A DNA stretch of 64,000 nucleotides from Leptodontidium sp. MPI-SDFR-AT-0119 (taxonomy: Eukaryota > Ascomycota > Leotiomycetes > Helotiales > Leptodontidiaceae): assembly GCA_020726505.1 (NCBI GenBank), contig JAHLEZ010000033.1, positions 1 through 64,000 of the forward strand, in the 5' to 3' direction. A program made the position numbers and the translations under genes. The notes beneath the pieces are model-generated. The model was not told where the DNA came from, did no database searches, and saw nothing but the letters and a program-made list of their open reading frames with translations. Shown one piece after another: positions 43,365 to 55,713 of this stretch; position 1 is the stretch's first letter, and each line of letters starts with the position of its first letter.

Positions 43365-46300
43365 ATGGGAACTGCTGCTTCCAGACAACGCCTCCGGGAG
43401 CCATTCATCAGCTTAGATGTCGCCATCTACCGAAACCTGCAGAATTGGATCAGACTACAGCCGGTTATAGAACGAGTAAAGAGACTGATTGGGTATGGTA
43501 AGCGACAACTCTCATCGATGGATGAGTGTCAATTGCTAAATTATGCAATTTAGATAAACCAACTACAGTTGTGGTGCCTGGTCCGGTTGTGGACTCTCGT
43601 ATTAGTCCGGCGAACGAGAGCGATGGTGATGAAGCGACCATTGGAGAGGCTCTGCCCCATCAACAGCCCGAGATCGTCCAGAACCCAGGTGTACCCATCT
43701 CAGGTAGCGAGCCAGAGGATGCGTCAGAGCAGGAGTGGCTGCAACCCAAGGATGCCGTGGCAGAGCCTTCTAAAAATGAGACATGTCCGGCTGGAGTGTT
43801 TAGTCAGGTTCCGAACCCTGATACTAGTCCCGCGAACGGGGGCGACAATGATGAAGGGGTTCAAAACGCGATTGCGACCATTGGAGAGGCTCTGCCTCAT
43901 CAACAACCCGAGATCGTCCAGAACCCAGATAGATCCATTTCAGGTGGCGAGGGTGAGAGTGAATCTCAGCAGGAGGAACTAGAATCCAAGGATGCCGTGG
44001 CAGGGCTCTCTAAGAATGAAACACTTCCACCTCAAGACGTCAAGACTCCATCAAGCAGCGAGGACGGGAGAGAAGAGGAATCCTGGGAGAAGGACAAGGA
44101 AAGTGTCCAAAAAATGCAATCATTGGCTCGCAAGATGGATCCTTCGCTACAGAATGCTCAAGAGCCTGAACCACCCAGCGATGCCCCTCGTGAAGTCCAG
44201 GCAGAGTATGTATCTATGTACATTACGACTTGTCTCAATGTTGCGCTTCCGACCAAGCCTCGGTTTTCGAAACTTGTGTACAAGCCTCCAAATTTCCCAG
44301 CGCCGAATCCAGGAACAGTGAGTGGAAGCACTCAAGCCGGCAGGAAGAATACTCCTGGGAACCCAATAGAGACAGATGCTCCTCCACCTCCAGCTGAAAC
44401 CGAGTTGAAGATCTTCCAGACTTGGGATAAACGACTCTATGCAAATCTTCCCTGCCTCAATTCAGAGTCCATTCGCGTCGTGGAGATTCTCCCAGGAAAC
44501 TCCGAGAAGATCTCCGTGAAATTGACGCAAAAGACGCTCGAAGAGATAGCCAATAATTACGAGGCTCTGTCCTACGTCTGGGGCGCACCGACACCAGAGA
44601 GGAAGATCACCGTCAACAACATCGAGGTGCCAATCCAACCTAATCTCTTCGATGCCTTGAAGTCACTTCGGTTGACCGACGCCAAACGTATGATCTGGAT
44701 CGATGCTCTCTGTATCAATCAGACAAGCATGAGAGAGCGATCGATTGAGGTGAGGAAGATGGGCGAGATCTATCGACAAGCTAAAACGGTTGCGGTGTTT
44801 CTCGGCGCTCCCTCAACGCCTGCGAGCTCAATCGGTGAACTTTTGAAGTTCTTGAGGAGGCATGAAGATGGACAGGTTTCACAGAGCAACGAAAATGGAA
44901 GTTCAGCTGATGTTGAAGAAATTGAGGCGAGCGGTGTAGACAAACATACCATTTGCAAAGGCTTCGTGGAGCTCTGCCTCCTTCCTTGGTGGAGTCGTGT
45001 CTGGGTGATGCAGGAATTCTATCTTGCAACAGAAGAACCGATATGGCACTGGGGCAGCTCGTGTGTCAGCAATGCTTCTTTGAAGCGAGACATGCAATTG
45101 CTGATGTCTACCTCATGGAGCCTCTACTCGCACCCAATGGCGGCTTCAAACTCCAAATTCTGTTCAGAGGTGCAAGGAATGATTAAGAAGTCTATTTCTC
45201 TGTTCAGGAGCGATGTAGAGCGCATCAATCAGATGATCTCCCGCCGAGCTCCGACACACGGCTTCGACATCCCAAGTCGTCTTTATTGCGAAATATCAGC
45301 CCAAGCCTCAAATCCGAGGGATTTTGTGTACGGATTGCGAGAAATCTTGGAGCCTCGCTTTAGTAGAATATTTCTCCCGGACTACTTCATGGGTGTGGAG
45401 CTTCTGTTCGCCTGTCTAGCCGTATTTTTGATCCAGTTCGAAGCATGGAGCGATGTATTGTGGTGGTATCCTCATCGCTTCAAAGACACAGGGCGTGAGC
45501 AACTTCCCTCGTGGCTACCGGACTTCACTCGACGTATCAAGCCGACAGAATCCGACTTACTTCCTCGGGATCAAATGGAATCTCGGAGAAATGAGCCAAA
45601 ACTGGTGGTTTTGAACCATGTCCTCCATGCCGAGGGCCACATACTAGACAAACTCGTGGCGCATATGCATCTCGACAAGAATGATGGCTATAAAACATTG
45701 CGTCAGATTTGGGAGTTTGACGCCGTCACCAACTCAAAGATGGGTGTCGACAAGGAGGTTAGCATCGAGGAGCAACAAGGTCATCCCTTGCTTCAAGACT
45801 TCTTGAAGGTGTGCGACAACGCAGCAGATGAATGCAATATTCTAGACGAAGAGTACCGCACCAGCCCTGTCAATCCACAAAAGGGGCTGGTTCTCGATTG
45901 GACTTCACGGCGTGGCTTCGATAAGCATATGCCCTCGGATATGCACCTAGCGTTGCCATTCTTTGATATCCTATGGTATCATGCATACAAAGTCGGCGAC
46001 GATGCCTTACTTAAACTTTCACTGCTCGAAGACGATGAACCAAGCCTGCTGGCCAGTATTTTCGACTCGGATATGGATCACGTCTTCAGCAGAACCCTTG
46101 CACAAGATTTCATCACTGCCTGTGTGCTTGACTGGCAAAGTCTCGATACGGTTCTTGATCGACTCATGAAGCGGTCTCAATGGTCTAAACCCGAGCATCC
46201 CCGCTGGTCAGGGACAGACCCAAACTTCAGTGATGTGCGGCCATTCCTCATTCAGATAGGAGGAGACCTCATCAGACAAGGTGGCGCCTGGGGCCGCCCG

Positions 46301-46777
46301 CTCCGCTTCAGCGGCCTAATATTTGCTGTGCTTCTTGGATGCAAAAGCCAAGCTGACTTCATGCAAGTTGTGTCGAAATTGAAATCCGCCGCCAGCGAGC
46401 TCCACGACATTGCGGAAGACTACCGGACTCGCGCTTACGTGAAGCAGCTTAGAGTGGAGTCTGACACGGTAGCAACGCGTGTCGTGAACTATGATGCTAT
46501 TGTAGCCAAGTATCAAGGACGCGTACTGTTCTGCACAAATATGGGATTTCGTGGACTGAGCAGCCCTGGAGTCGAGGGGTGCGGGACCACAGTTGCACTT
46601 TTAGATGGCCTGTCATTTCCAGTGGTCCTGAATGACGATAACGACCATCCAGGTGGACACAAACTCGTGGGATGTGCAATTGTGGGTGGCGTTGACATGC
46701 AGAGCGGGGATATCAGCAAGGTGAAGGTACCAGCTGATCTGGATCTTGGCGAGAAGATTGTTTTCAAAATTACGTAA
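43365..46777 (+). CDS. HET-domain protein, one intron, apparently intact
   Basis: Best model: exon 1 43,365-43,497, intron 43,498-43,568 (GTAAGC...CTACAG, 71 nt), exon 2 43,569-46,777, giving 1,113 aa. The splice keeps frame. The alternative open reading from 43,526 starts on GTG inside this intron and is rejected. The N-terminus MGTAASRQRL fits an N-myristoylation signal (Gly2, Ser6). Residues 45-210 are low-complexity and hold an in-frame 240-bp duplication. The HET domain spans about 375-530: YEALSYVWG (375), MIWIDALCINQ (419), EIYRQAKTVAVFLG (about 445) and LPWWSRVWVMQEF (about 516). The C-terminal end, GRVLFCTNMGFRGLSSPGVE and on, is typical of long HET proteins. HET domains trigger heterokaryon-incompatibility cell death when non-self is sensed. 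Composition is normal and no premature stop is present. Confidence 0.92.
43498..43568 (+). other. Intron of the HET gene
   Basis: 71 nt, donor GTAAGC, acceptor CTACAG, with a branch-like TTGCTAAAT about 30 nt before the acceptor. Phase 1 on both sides. Confidence 0.75.
43600..44040 (+). repeat. In-frame 240-bp direct duplication in the HET gene
   Basis: GCGACCATTGGAGAGGCTCT occurs at 43,634 and 43,874, exactly 240 bp (80 codons) apart. Both copies encode ATIGEALPHQQPEIVQNP, with flanking similarity (SPAN...D-DE before, KDAVA-LSKNET-like after). A recent tandem duplication in the disordered N-terminal region. Confidence 0.9.
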
Positions 46778-46939
46778 CTTCGGTACCAGCCCAAGCATCA
46801 AAGAGGCAACCTCAAGGGTCAAGGTCATTGAAAAGGCAACACCGCTGGAAAGGGATGCATTGAAAGCGCACAAAGGTACAGCGCCATAGGTCCATCCTCC
46901 CCAAAGCAAAACCAACACGCGCTCCAAGTCTACTCCAAA
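46778..46939. other. Convergent intergenic space
   Basis: About 160 bp between the HET stop and the stop of a minus-strand gene, so it must hold both 3' ends. Short minus-strand frames here are shadows. Confidence 0.4.
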
Positions 46940-47310
46940 CTAGATCTCCATCTCGGTGTCCTTGCCAATCCCACCCAAACCTAAGCTAGCCATCGCAGCC
47001 TCCAATTTCCCCTCGGCAGAGTTGGCATACGCCTTCTCACGCAACATCTCCAACCGTGCTTTCGCCCTCTCAACTACGCCAGAATCCGTAAGACCAAAAC
47101 CATCACCAGACTGGGTGTCCCTGGAGCAACTTACACTTCATTTTCCGGTCCGCCATCCCCTGGACGTACTTTCTCACAGCAGCTTGGGCTTGCGCATGCT
47201 CACTCTCAGAGACTCTGGACATTGGGCCGAGAGTGCGAGCTGCTTGAAGGAGCTGGGTGCGAAGCTAAGCGTGGGTCTCGCAATAGCGAAAAAGAAGCTT
47301 TTGACTTCAA
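46940..47310 (-). pseudogene. 3' end of an unrecognised gene, with intron
   Basis: The minus strand encodes a helical C-terminus. An upstream exon (47,135 to about 47,310) reads SESEHAQAQAAVRKYVQGMA then DRKMK. An intron 47,134-47,074 follows (GTAAGT donor, CTTAC branch-like site, GTAG acceptor, 61 nt). The last exon (47,073-46,940) reads ERAKARLEMLREKAYANSAE, then a Met/Leu/Gly-rich end GLGGIGKDTEMEI and TAG. The splice is in frame. One TAG lies in the upstream exon at a Gln-like position (about 47,266), and the sequence dissolves into AT-rich RIP-like DNA beyond about 47,310, so the gene is truncated or degraded. I do not recognise the family. The plus-strand ORF 46,956-47,402 is its antisense shadow. 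Confidence 0.6.
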
Positions 47311-47402
47311 TTTTGTTACGGCGGCTTAAGGATGGGATATTTCCATATATTGTACTTAAAATCACGATAATAAACAAACGCTATGGCATATTACGCGGCT
47401 AG

Positions 47403-48226
47403 TTCCTCGAATTTCATGACCTTAGGTACTCTTAAGCCCTATGTTGTCCCGCTACGTTGGGCAAGGTATGCCCAATTTTAAAACCCCTTTCCAAACTTAT
47501 TTCTTTACAAGCGGTAAAGGGAAACTAAAGAAAACGCGAAAATACTAAAAAGGAACTTTTTAAACGTAAATTTTAAAGAGGGAAAAAGAGTATAACGAGC
47601 ATTTGTAGCAAAGTATTAAGTGCAATGCTATTTCGAATTAATATTAAGGCCAAGTAAGAAGTATAAATAAATTACATTAAATGCAAAGGAACTCTTTTCT
47701 TCAAGTTATATAAAGAGGTATTATCCTATTATAATCGTCGCTACTATATAATTTGCTTTGCATCCTCTCCTTCTTATTCCTTGATATACTTACAACTTGA
47801 CTTTACCGTATTGAACAAATAGAGTGAAATTAATTCCTCATTAATGGTCTACCAAGTTGTATCTTTTTACTTGGGAACAAGGTACTTAACCGTCTTATTA
47901 AACCGGCACATACTGCTTCACCTTGAAGTAATGCGGTAGAAGATTCGTTGGCATCGAAAACACCAATGCGGGGTCAATTCCCTTATTTAATCTCATCCGT
48001 GTTTTAAGAGAGCTACCTCCCAAATAAGTGAAAACTAATAGTATAAAGCCTGCTGATTTAATAGAGGATGATTTACTCATTTACTATCCCACGATATTAG
48101 GATTTAGTTTTAATAATAAATTATAAGGTAAGATATTTCCTTTTTATTAGTAATTATTAAACTAATTCTTTAATATATAATATAGTTTACTATTACCGAT
48201 ATTAAGGAAATCCAATAATCTTTTAC
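47403..48226. other. AT-rich gap left of element D
   Basis: RIP-like composition. No convincing gene. A 60-codon minus-strand frame (47,898-48,080) has no recognisable features. The last part may be the upstream end of the AAA+ relic that continues after element D. Confidence 0.35.
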
Positions 48227-48231
48227 GCCTT

Positions 48232-48416
48232 TGTGGTACAGAAGTGGAGTAGAGCCTTGCGATTAACGTAGGTCTAATTAAAGTGATTGATTGTTGTCTA
48301 GAATACATAAGGAAATCAGGGGAACACGTTATTCTTAAAAAGCGGTATAAGCTGGCAAAAACCGAAAACGATTATAGCGCGCAACTAACCGAGCATTAGC
48401 CTGTGCCTGTACGACA
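48232..48416 (-). repeat. LTR of element D (3' LTR in element orientation)
   Basis: 185 bp, paired with 55,714-55,898. The differences I noticed are transitions. Confidence 0.95.
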
Positions 48417-48808
48417 CACCCCCTAACTAAGTGATAATAGTAAGCTACTAGTATTGTGGTTAGTTGCGCTAAGCGAGAACAAATATCTAATTAGGCCACT
48501 AATTATACTTATACTACTAAATTAGACAAACAACCGTTTTATTTAAAGTGGCGTATCCCCCACTTGATTTTTAATCTTATAACCACTTTTTATTATATAA
48601 ATCGACTTTTTTCGATTTACTAATCAACTAACTAATTAAATAATTAATTAATCAATCGATTAACCGACACTATAGGTGTCTTAAAGCGATCTATTGCTGC
48701 CGTTAAGGCTGATTGTCTGTCCGCCGTTATTATAAGTTATTAAATTAAATTGAGTTAATCGTTAATCTTAAGGTTATTTATTAATTTAAGCATTTCTAAT
48801 TATAATAG

Positions 48809-49650
48809 GCGAAGAAGAAAAAGGAGGAGGCTAAGAAGGCTCCGAAGGCTGCTCTTGCTCTAAAGAGAGCTGCTGCGGCTGCTCCGGTTGCTCGTGCTTG
48901 TGCTTCTCGAGTCAAGGGAGATAAGCGGTTAATTATTTGTTTAGGTTATATTAACGGCGCCCTTTAAATTAAAAGCACCGGCGAGTGCTTTAATGTCGTT
49001 AGTCGAGGTACTCGTTATTTCGCCTGTTTGTTAGGCTACTTATATAAGGTTACTCCCGCTACTGCCTAGGCCCCCTTTCTCCTTTATTATATTACGCTCT
49101 TAAATAACGCGGGCGATAAGGTAAATTCTCTTAATTATTTCTTTTTTAGCGTATAATTATTAACTTTTTAAGAATTAAAGCGCCTAAGAGCTCTTGTTTT
49201 TGCTGCCCTCTGGGGTGAGGTTATTATTGCTGCTGCTAATGGAGTAACCGGCTTAAGAGGAGGTGAGGGTAATATTATTATTAAAGAGTTTAGTATATTA
49301 TTTTAATTTAAATTTTTTATAAAATTAAAGCTAATTCGGTTAATTTCTTTTAAATAAAAAGAACTTCTTTAACGCTTTAGAGGTTTGTGTTTACGGTGTT
49401 GGCGAGTACCTGGTTGTTATTGCTAGTGCTCTGTTTTTTATAGAGCCAGCTCGTGGAGCTGCTGCTAGTGTTAATAGAGCTCTAGCTCTTACCCTTAAGG
49501 AAGAGGCCTCGGCCGCTTATATTAACGAGCTTTATAGTATAATTAAAAGTGCCTTGGCTGTTTTAGTTAAGGAAGTTCGGGTTTTATTACTTAAAAATAA
49601 TTAGGCTGTTCTTTTTTTGTGTTTAGTAAGGCTTAAGAACCTTTAAATAA
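48809..49650 (+). pseudogene. Antisense, intron-containing gene-like region in element D
   Basis: On the strand opposite to gag-pol, an exon-like stretch begins after a TAATAG acceptor at 48,808: AKKKKEEAKKAPKAALALKR, an Ala/Lys-rich segment, then GDKRLIICLGYINGAL and GYLYKVTPATA. It runs in one frame with only TAA/TAG stops to a GTAAAT donor at 49,121. A 60-nt intron is plausible (to 49,180), after which RLRALVFAALWGEVIIAAAN follows. A third block (about 49,375-49,610) reads VCVYGVGEYLVVIASALFFI and RALALTLKEEASAAYINELY. The composition is much less AT-rich than its surroundings. The basic Ala/Lys N-terminus followed by a helical body suggests a nuclear or DNA-binding protein, but no family is recognised. 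Confidence 0.5.
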
Positions 49651-50199
49651 CTAAGTATCCCTTTGTAATTACTTTCTTACGCTACTTTTTACCGTGGAAT
49701 TGAATAACTATTAAAAACAATTGAATTTTCTAAATGCCGTGAATTTTACCCTTAAGCTTAGTTGCTCTTTAAGTAATTAAAACAGCTAGAGAATTTATAA
49801 AGGAATAATAAATATATAAGAAAATATATTGTGTATTTATAGGGTAAGCTCACAGTTAGACTACCTTAGTAATAAAGGAAAGGTAAAGAACGTGTATAAA
49901 AGCCTACTTTAAAGCGAAGCTTTTAAAGTGAGTTACTCTAGTTAAGCACGAACATTTACTAAGTTAATAAGAGTAATAAAACTCTTAAATCTTTGCCGAG
50001 AAAGGTTTTTAGTAAGGCTATTAGCGGGTATATAACCCGTGAGTAAATATTTTACTAAAAAAGTACCCTTTTAAAATTCTTGGCGTAATTATATATTTTA
50101 GATATTAACGTGGCGTAACTTAGTAGAGATGCGCTAATTCTCTCTAACGATTAACCGAATCGTTTATTAATTATTGTAGAAAATCCTTTAAATTTCCTT

Positions 50200-53100
50200 T
50201 AACTTAAGACGTAGCTCTTAAAAGAAACGCTATAAAGCCATAATCTCCTTAGCCGTACGCTTAACCCCTAAAAGCTTAGCTTAAGTAGTCGAAGTAGTAA
50301 CTATATCTTGTAAAGCCGCTCTCTATAAGATTAAACCTCTAAAAAGTATTATAATATACCTATTAAAAGAACGCCTAGTATTGAGATCGTTTATAAAAGA
50401 AGCATCTGAAGCTATAATAAGCTAAGAGTCGCGTAGCTTATAACTGTAAGTAATCGCTAAAAATCGGGTTTTGAAGAGGTAATAAATAGTTTAGTTAACT
50501 GCCGCAAGGTGCTTTAAAGAGGGGTTAGTTAAGAAATAAGAAAGTCTTAAAGCTATAAACGTAATATCTGCGCGTAATATAATTGCTAAATAAAGCACTA
50601 AGTTAACCTTCTCTTAATATTCCTTGATTTAAGCTAGGGTTACTTGCTTTTAATTCTTTAATAACTTAATTTAAGGTAATAGAGTACTTAGATAATTTCT
50701 ATTTACTAAGTTAAATCGCAGAGTAACCTTTTAAATATAAGTGTCGTGTACTAAAGAAATAGTCTTCGCTTAACGATCCCTAATAATATAAACACCTAAA
50801 AACTACTTTGTCGGTTCTCCTCTAGTAAGCTCGTATGTCGTATTTAAGCTATTAATAATAGGTTGAGCGTCTTTAAGAGCCGAGACGTGGTGTAACACTT
50901 GGATATCGTTGACATAAAATATAATAAAGACTAAACGTTACTCGTTTATAAAAATACAAGGCTCCTCCTTGTAGGGGATTAACCTTAGCTTTAATAAAGT
51001 TCCGGTAAAGTCTCCGTATTATAGTGCTAGCGAGTCTCTGAGTTTATAAAGTACACGATTAACCTCCACTATTATACCGTCTTATTTAAATCCGTCCGGT
51101 AAGTAATAGCGTACGTGAGCACTCGATTCGCTTTGTTTAGCGTTAATAAAGGCGTTAACAATATTAAATTAAATTATCTCTAAATTAAATTAAGCTGTTA
51201 TTGCTATAGCGGTTCTGAAAGAACGAGCAGCCAAGGTAGCCGCATATATTAAGAGAATTGACGTTTCGGGTTATAAGTTTCTCTTAATAACGACTCGCGA
51301 GCGACACTTAGTTAAATACCCTAAGGAATCGACTTTGGTATAAAAAACCTATTTTAGTAGTATTAGTTATTTAGTGGCAAAGCTTTATTTGACGACTCTC
51401 TAGCAGTTACGCGACTTTAAGTTAGTGATATCTTTAATTACGTCGGCTTAGAAGTGCTCTCTTAGAGGGTGGTCTTTAAGGTCTTTTTAATTTAATAGGT
51501 CCTTTAGTAATTAGGATTAGTGTATTTGTGGGAAATTAACCGGTTGTCGAATTTCGGCATTTTTAAGAACAGACGCTAAGATAATAACGTGGACTACGCT
51601 TAAGTCTTTTCCGTCTCTTTACACTAGTTTTTGGCTAAGCCAAAAAGTCCTTAGAAAATCCTCTAGGTACTCGCGGTTACTTAATAGGTTTAATGATTCC
51701 GTAATTAGCTCTTTAATAGTTATTATATAAACGCTTTGATTCGGTTTTGTTATTTTACTATTAACTCGAGTCTTTCGACCGTTGCCAGTTGCTTGATCTT
51801 TTACCCTTTTCCTTCGTAAAGGTTTAGGTAAGTTGTTGTTAATTAGGGCCGGAAGTAATAAGTATTACTTTATACTTAATTCTTCCCTTAAGTCTAACGA
51901 ATTAAGATATTCCTTATATTTAGTTGCTTAAGGCGGAGCTTTTAATTACTTAGGGCCGGCACCTTAAGTAAGTGCTCCCCGACGCTTAAGACCGCGCTCT
52001 CGGTCGTGTGGCCCTTAAAAGTATATAATAACTTATAGTATTAATTGACGCTTAGCTTTTATATCTCTTTTAAAGTTTAGTGTATTACGTAAGACATTTC
52101 TTTTAGTTACGCTTTAGGACGCTAACTGTCTTAAAGTGTCGACTCGTTTTAAGACCTAATTAGGGTGCTCGTAAGTAAGAAGTCTAGCACTTTTTTTTAG
52201 TTAATTTACCCCCGAGTTCTTATTAACGAGTTTTATTAATCTTAGTTTTAAAGATAGCGTAAGTTGTTTTACCTCTATTGCTAAAGGCTTTACCCTTATA
52301 GTAGAAGGCTTAGTCGAGGGCTATGGCACCCCTGATATTATAGTCTCTGTAATTTCTAAAGAACTTATTACTTGGCTTAGTTATTCGTTTTTTAAAGTGC
52401 TAATTATTGCTAATTCCAGTGTATTAAGTGCGCTTAGTCGATTGATTATATTAGTGCCAGCGTCCTGGGGTCCCTCCTCTTCTTTTAGCATTTTAGTAAG
52501 GTCTCTTAATATTAAGCGCGGTTAGCCGATGGCTCTCTCTATATTTAAAGAGCCCGAATAAAAAAGGGATTCGTTAAAAGTAACGTTTTAAGTCACTATT
52601 ATACGCTGTAATTAAGGCACTTAGACCCTGTATATATTAGACAAGACGTATCTTACTAGGTATTTAAGGTGCGCTCTTAGGTTGACTTTAAATACTCTCT
52701 TTTATTAAAGAGCCTCTCGGTCCTTGATTATAAGGTAGGCTCTACAGCCGTACGCTTATATGTTACTCTAGTTAGGTCGTATATTAGTGTTAAGCTTCTA
52801 AATAAGCTTGGGGTCATAGTACCGAAAATATTACTTAAACTAGGTATAAAAGATCTCATTTAGACTCTTAAAGCCTTTTTAAGTAGCCGGACTTATGTTA
52901 TAAAGAGTAATTGCCGTTATAGTTACTTCCGTTTAAAGTTCCTCTAGTAGGTTTGCTAAAAGGCGTATCTTAATAGACTTTTTAATAATTTCCTTGCCTA
53001 TGCGCTTAGCTCCCTTATTAAGTTAGTGTGTATACGAAGGGGTACCCTTAATATTAATACTATTTTCCGTATACTACTTTTCGTACTTGGTTAATCTATT

Positions 53101-55600
53101 GATTCTTATAACTAAGGTATCGTTATCTTAGCGTATTTTACAAATCGAGAGTCTAAAATAATGTCTCGTCTACGCCTTAAACGGTTTAAGAGCTCTTAGG
53201 ACGGCGATTAACCCTTTGTTTTTTAAGAGCTATCTATAAAATTTCCTATTATATTAGTCTTTAACTAACAAGAGTCAACTGTTCCTATTAAATTTAATAG
53301 GAAAGTCAAATAAGTCTTAAGAAATGCGATAAAAAGGCCGGGTGGCTGTTTTCTCTAAAGGTCTTTAACTAACGACTTATTACGCGACAGTTAAAGAGCA
53401 CTCTTTACACTTAATTTAAGTAGTACCTGAGATTTCGACGTTACGCGTATTCTTTATTAAATTCTTTAACGCTTTTTTCTTAAGGTGCCCTGCCTATAGG
53501 TACTATAACTTAGCGTCGTCTAGTCGTGGCTTTAAATATTGCCGACTTAATTAAAAGCCTTGCTAGATGCTCTTTTAAAGCGTAGGGAATATTAAAAAGG
53601 TATAAGTTAGGCGTATTAAAGAGTTGTGAGTAGTTAAGGAGGCTAAAGAGTAATTAAAAGGCTTGTATTTAAAGAAAGCTAAGTTAAACTGTCGCTCTAA
53701 TTACTTTAACATAATACTTTTCTTAGCTAATCTCACGCGCAACGTGTAGTCTAACCTATTATACTAAACCCCTGCCTTTAATAAACGAGCTTCCGAAATA
53801 ATATTAACGTTAAATCCTTCGACGACAGCGACGTTAAAGAGCCTTAAGTCCTCGGTGTTTAGTTTATTAGGGCCATAGAGAGTACCTTTAAAGACACGAG
53901 TACCTTGGCCCTTGATTATAAGGCTCGACGTTCCGGCTTTAATACTGTCGTCGTTAGTTGATTTAATAAAGGTTTTAGGCTTTAATAAAGCAACCGAGTT
54001 AACTAAATGAGTGGCGGCTCCGTTATTAAATAAGGTGCTCTTTGAGAGCGGGTGTTAATTTATATTAATAGTGGCGTAAATTCTAGAGGTGGCGAAAGCC
54101 TCGTCGAGTAACTCCGGACTAATTATATAGGTATTAATATTACTAGGATACCTCGGTAGCGCTAAGTCCTTTACTGAGGTTATTAGAGAAGACAAAGAGT
54201 TTCCGGAGGTTGTTCCCTTAGTAATTTCCTTTACTATTACTTTCTTACCGATTATTTAGTTAAGTTCGGGAAACTCCTTTTCTAGCTTAATTCGGGTTTC
54301 CTTAATTTCTTCCGAAGACAGTAAGTTGCGTAGTTTTTCCCTGGTTAAGCTGTCGTAGCAATATCGAAGTCTGTAGCAATCGATTACTCTGTGTCGGTGA
54401 GAACCTATTTTATAAGGGCAAGTGTTAATTAAAGTGTTTAGCGAAGGGGTCCTTAGTGCTTATAGTGCTTTTAGAGTATTTAATCTTCCTCTAAGTATAA
54501 CGTATAATTTAACTGTCTTGTTTCTTCTAGTAGCCGTAAGAGACTTTTCGTTAAGCGCCGAAAGCTAATTAACGTATTAAAGTAACGAGTACTTGTAAAC
54601 AACTCTTAAAGCATTATCCCTGAGGACCTTAGACAGTCGTTCGCGAGCCTATTTAAGTGCGAGCTTCTTTTAAACTACTTTAATAAAGTTAATAATCGCT
54701 AAGGGGCCCTTAACGTCCGGAATGTCGTATAATAAAACATTTTGGTAGGCTAATCGCTACTCTTAAATCTACACCTTAGGGTTAACCCGTCTTGCCTTAA
54801 CGATTTCGAGCTTCTCTTTGTATTTGGCTTGAGCTTTCGTGAGGTTACTTGTTTCCGAAGGTACGTAATCTCTTTTTAACACCTTAAGGAGTATTTATAA
54901 AGTCCAAGATTGTGGGTCGTTTAAGTCGTCCGTTATTTTATTAGGTTGCTCTTTTGCTCTCTCTTCCTCTTTAATCTCACACTCCCGAATAGCACTTTAG
55001 TAAATTAAAGGATTAACTGTCTCTTAAATCCACTTATATGTTACTTTATAGGCTTAAGCCTTTTCCGACTATTGTGTGTGTTTTATAATATACTCCCTTA
55101 TTAGGGCAGTATATATTAGAGCAACTATAGTAACGCTAAATAGTATAGGAGGTGTTATACTTAGTTTAGGTCCTTTAATCTTAGGTGCTCGTTTGTCTTT
55201 ATTTTACTTTACTTGCTCCTTAAAGTTATATTTAAGAGCCTCCTTATTTTATTGTGCCTTTAACTCGTCGATCGTTTGTGGTTAAGGCTCGTTTTTAAGG
55301 ATATTTAGAGCGACCGGTAGTACTAGATTAACCGAAGTCTATACCTTATAGAAAATATAAAAAGATTTAAAGGCTTAGTACTATAGGGTCTAAGTTTGCC
55401 TGTCGTAGTTAAGCGGCGTTTAATTATTAAAGGAGGAGACTAAAGTTAAGTCTACTATGGCGAAGGGAGGGTTGCTCTCGTAAGGCTTTAATAGATTTGT
55501 TAAAGAGGAAAAGAAAATATTAAGTACGGGTGCTCGATTTACACTCTTTTAAAGAGGTTAAAGGAAAATGGCGGTGTGAACTACACTTGTTAATAGAGGG
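50200..55600 (-). pseudogene. Element D gag-pol polyprotein (Copia)
   Basis: Minus strand, N to C: a gag region with a Cys/His-containing knuckle-like stretch near 54,400 (CPYKIGSHRHRVIDC); protease near 54,030-54,080 reading LFNNGAATHLVNS, where the catalytic Asp of D-N/S-G appears as Asn; an integrase region (about 52,500-53,500); a reverse transcriptase (about 50,750-51,600) with the Copia box YVDD now YVND (near 50,910) and FLGVYIIRDR; and RNase H (about 50,200-50,500) with SDASFINDLNTRRSF and a TTSTT block. Stops are overwhelmingly TAG/TAA. Confidence 0.85.
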
Positions 55601-55713
55601 AAAACGCCGACGTTATTCGTCACCTATTAATCTTACGTTAATAGCTCTCCCTAAATCTATAGAGCACAAAAGGAAGAATACTAACTTAATAGCTTTGTTA
55701 CGGGGCTTATAAT

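Noticed and set aside
43526..46777. 1,083-codon ORF taken as the full HET gene.
   Set aside because: Its first codon is GTG and its first 14 codons lie inside a good 71-nt intron. An upstream ATG exon joins in phase.
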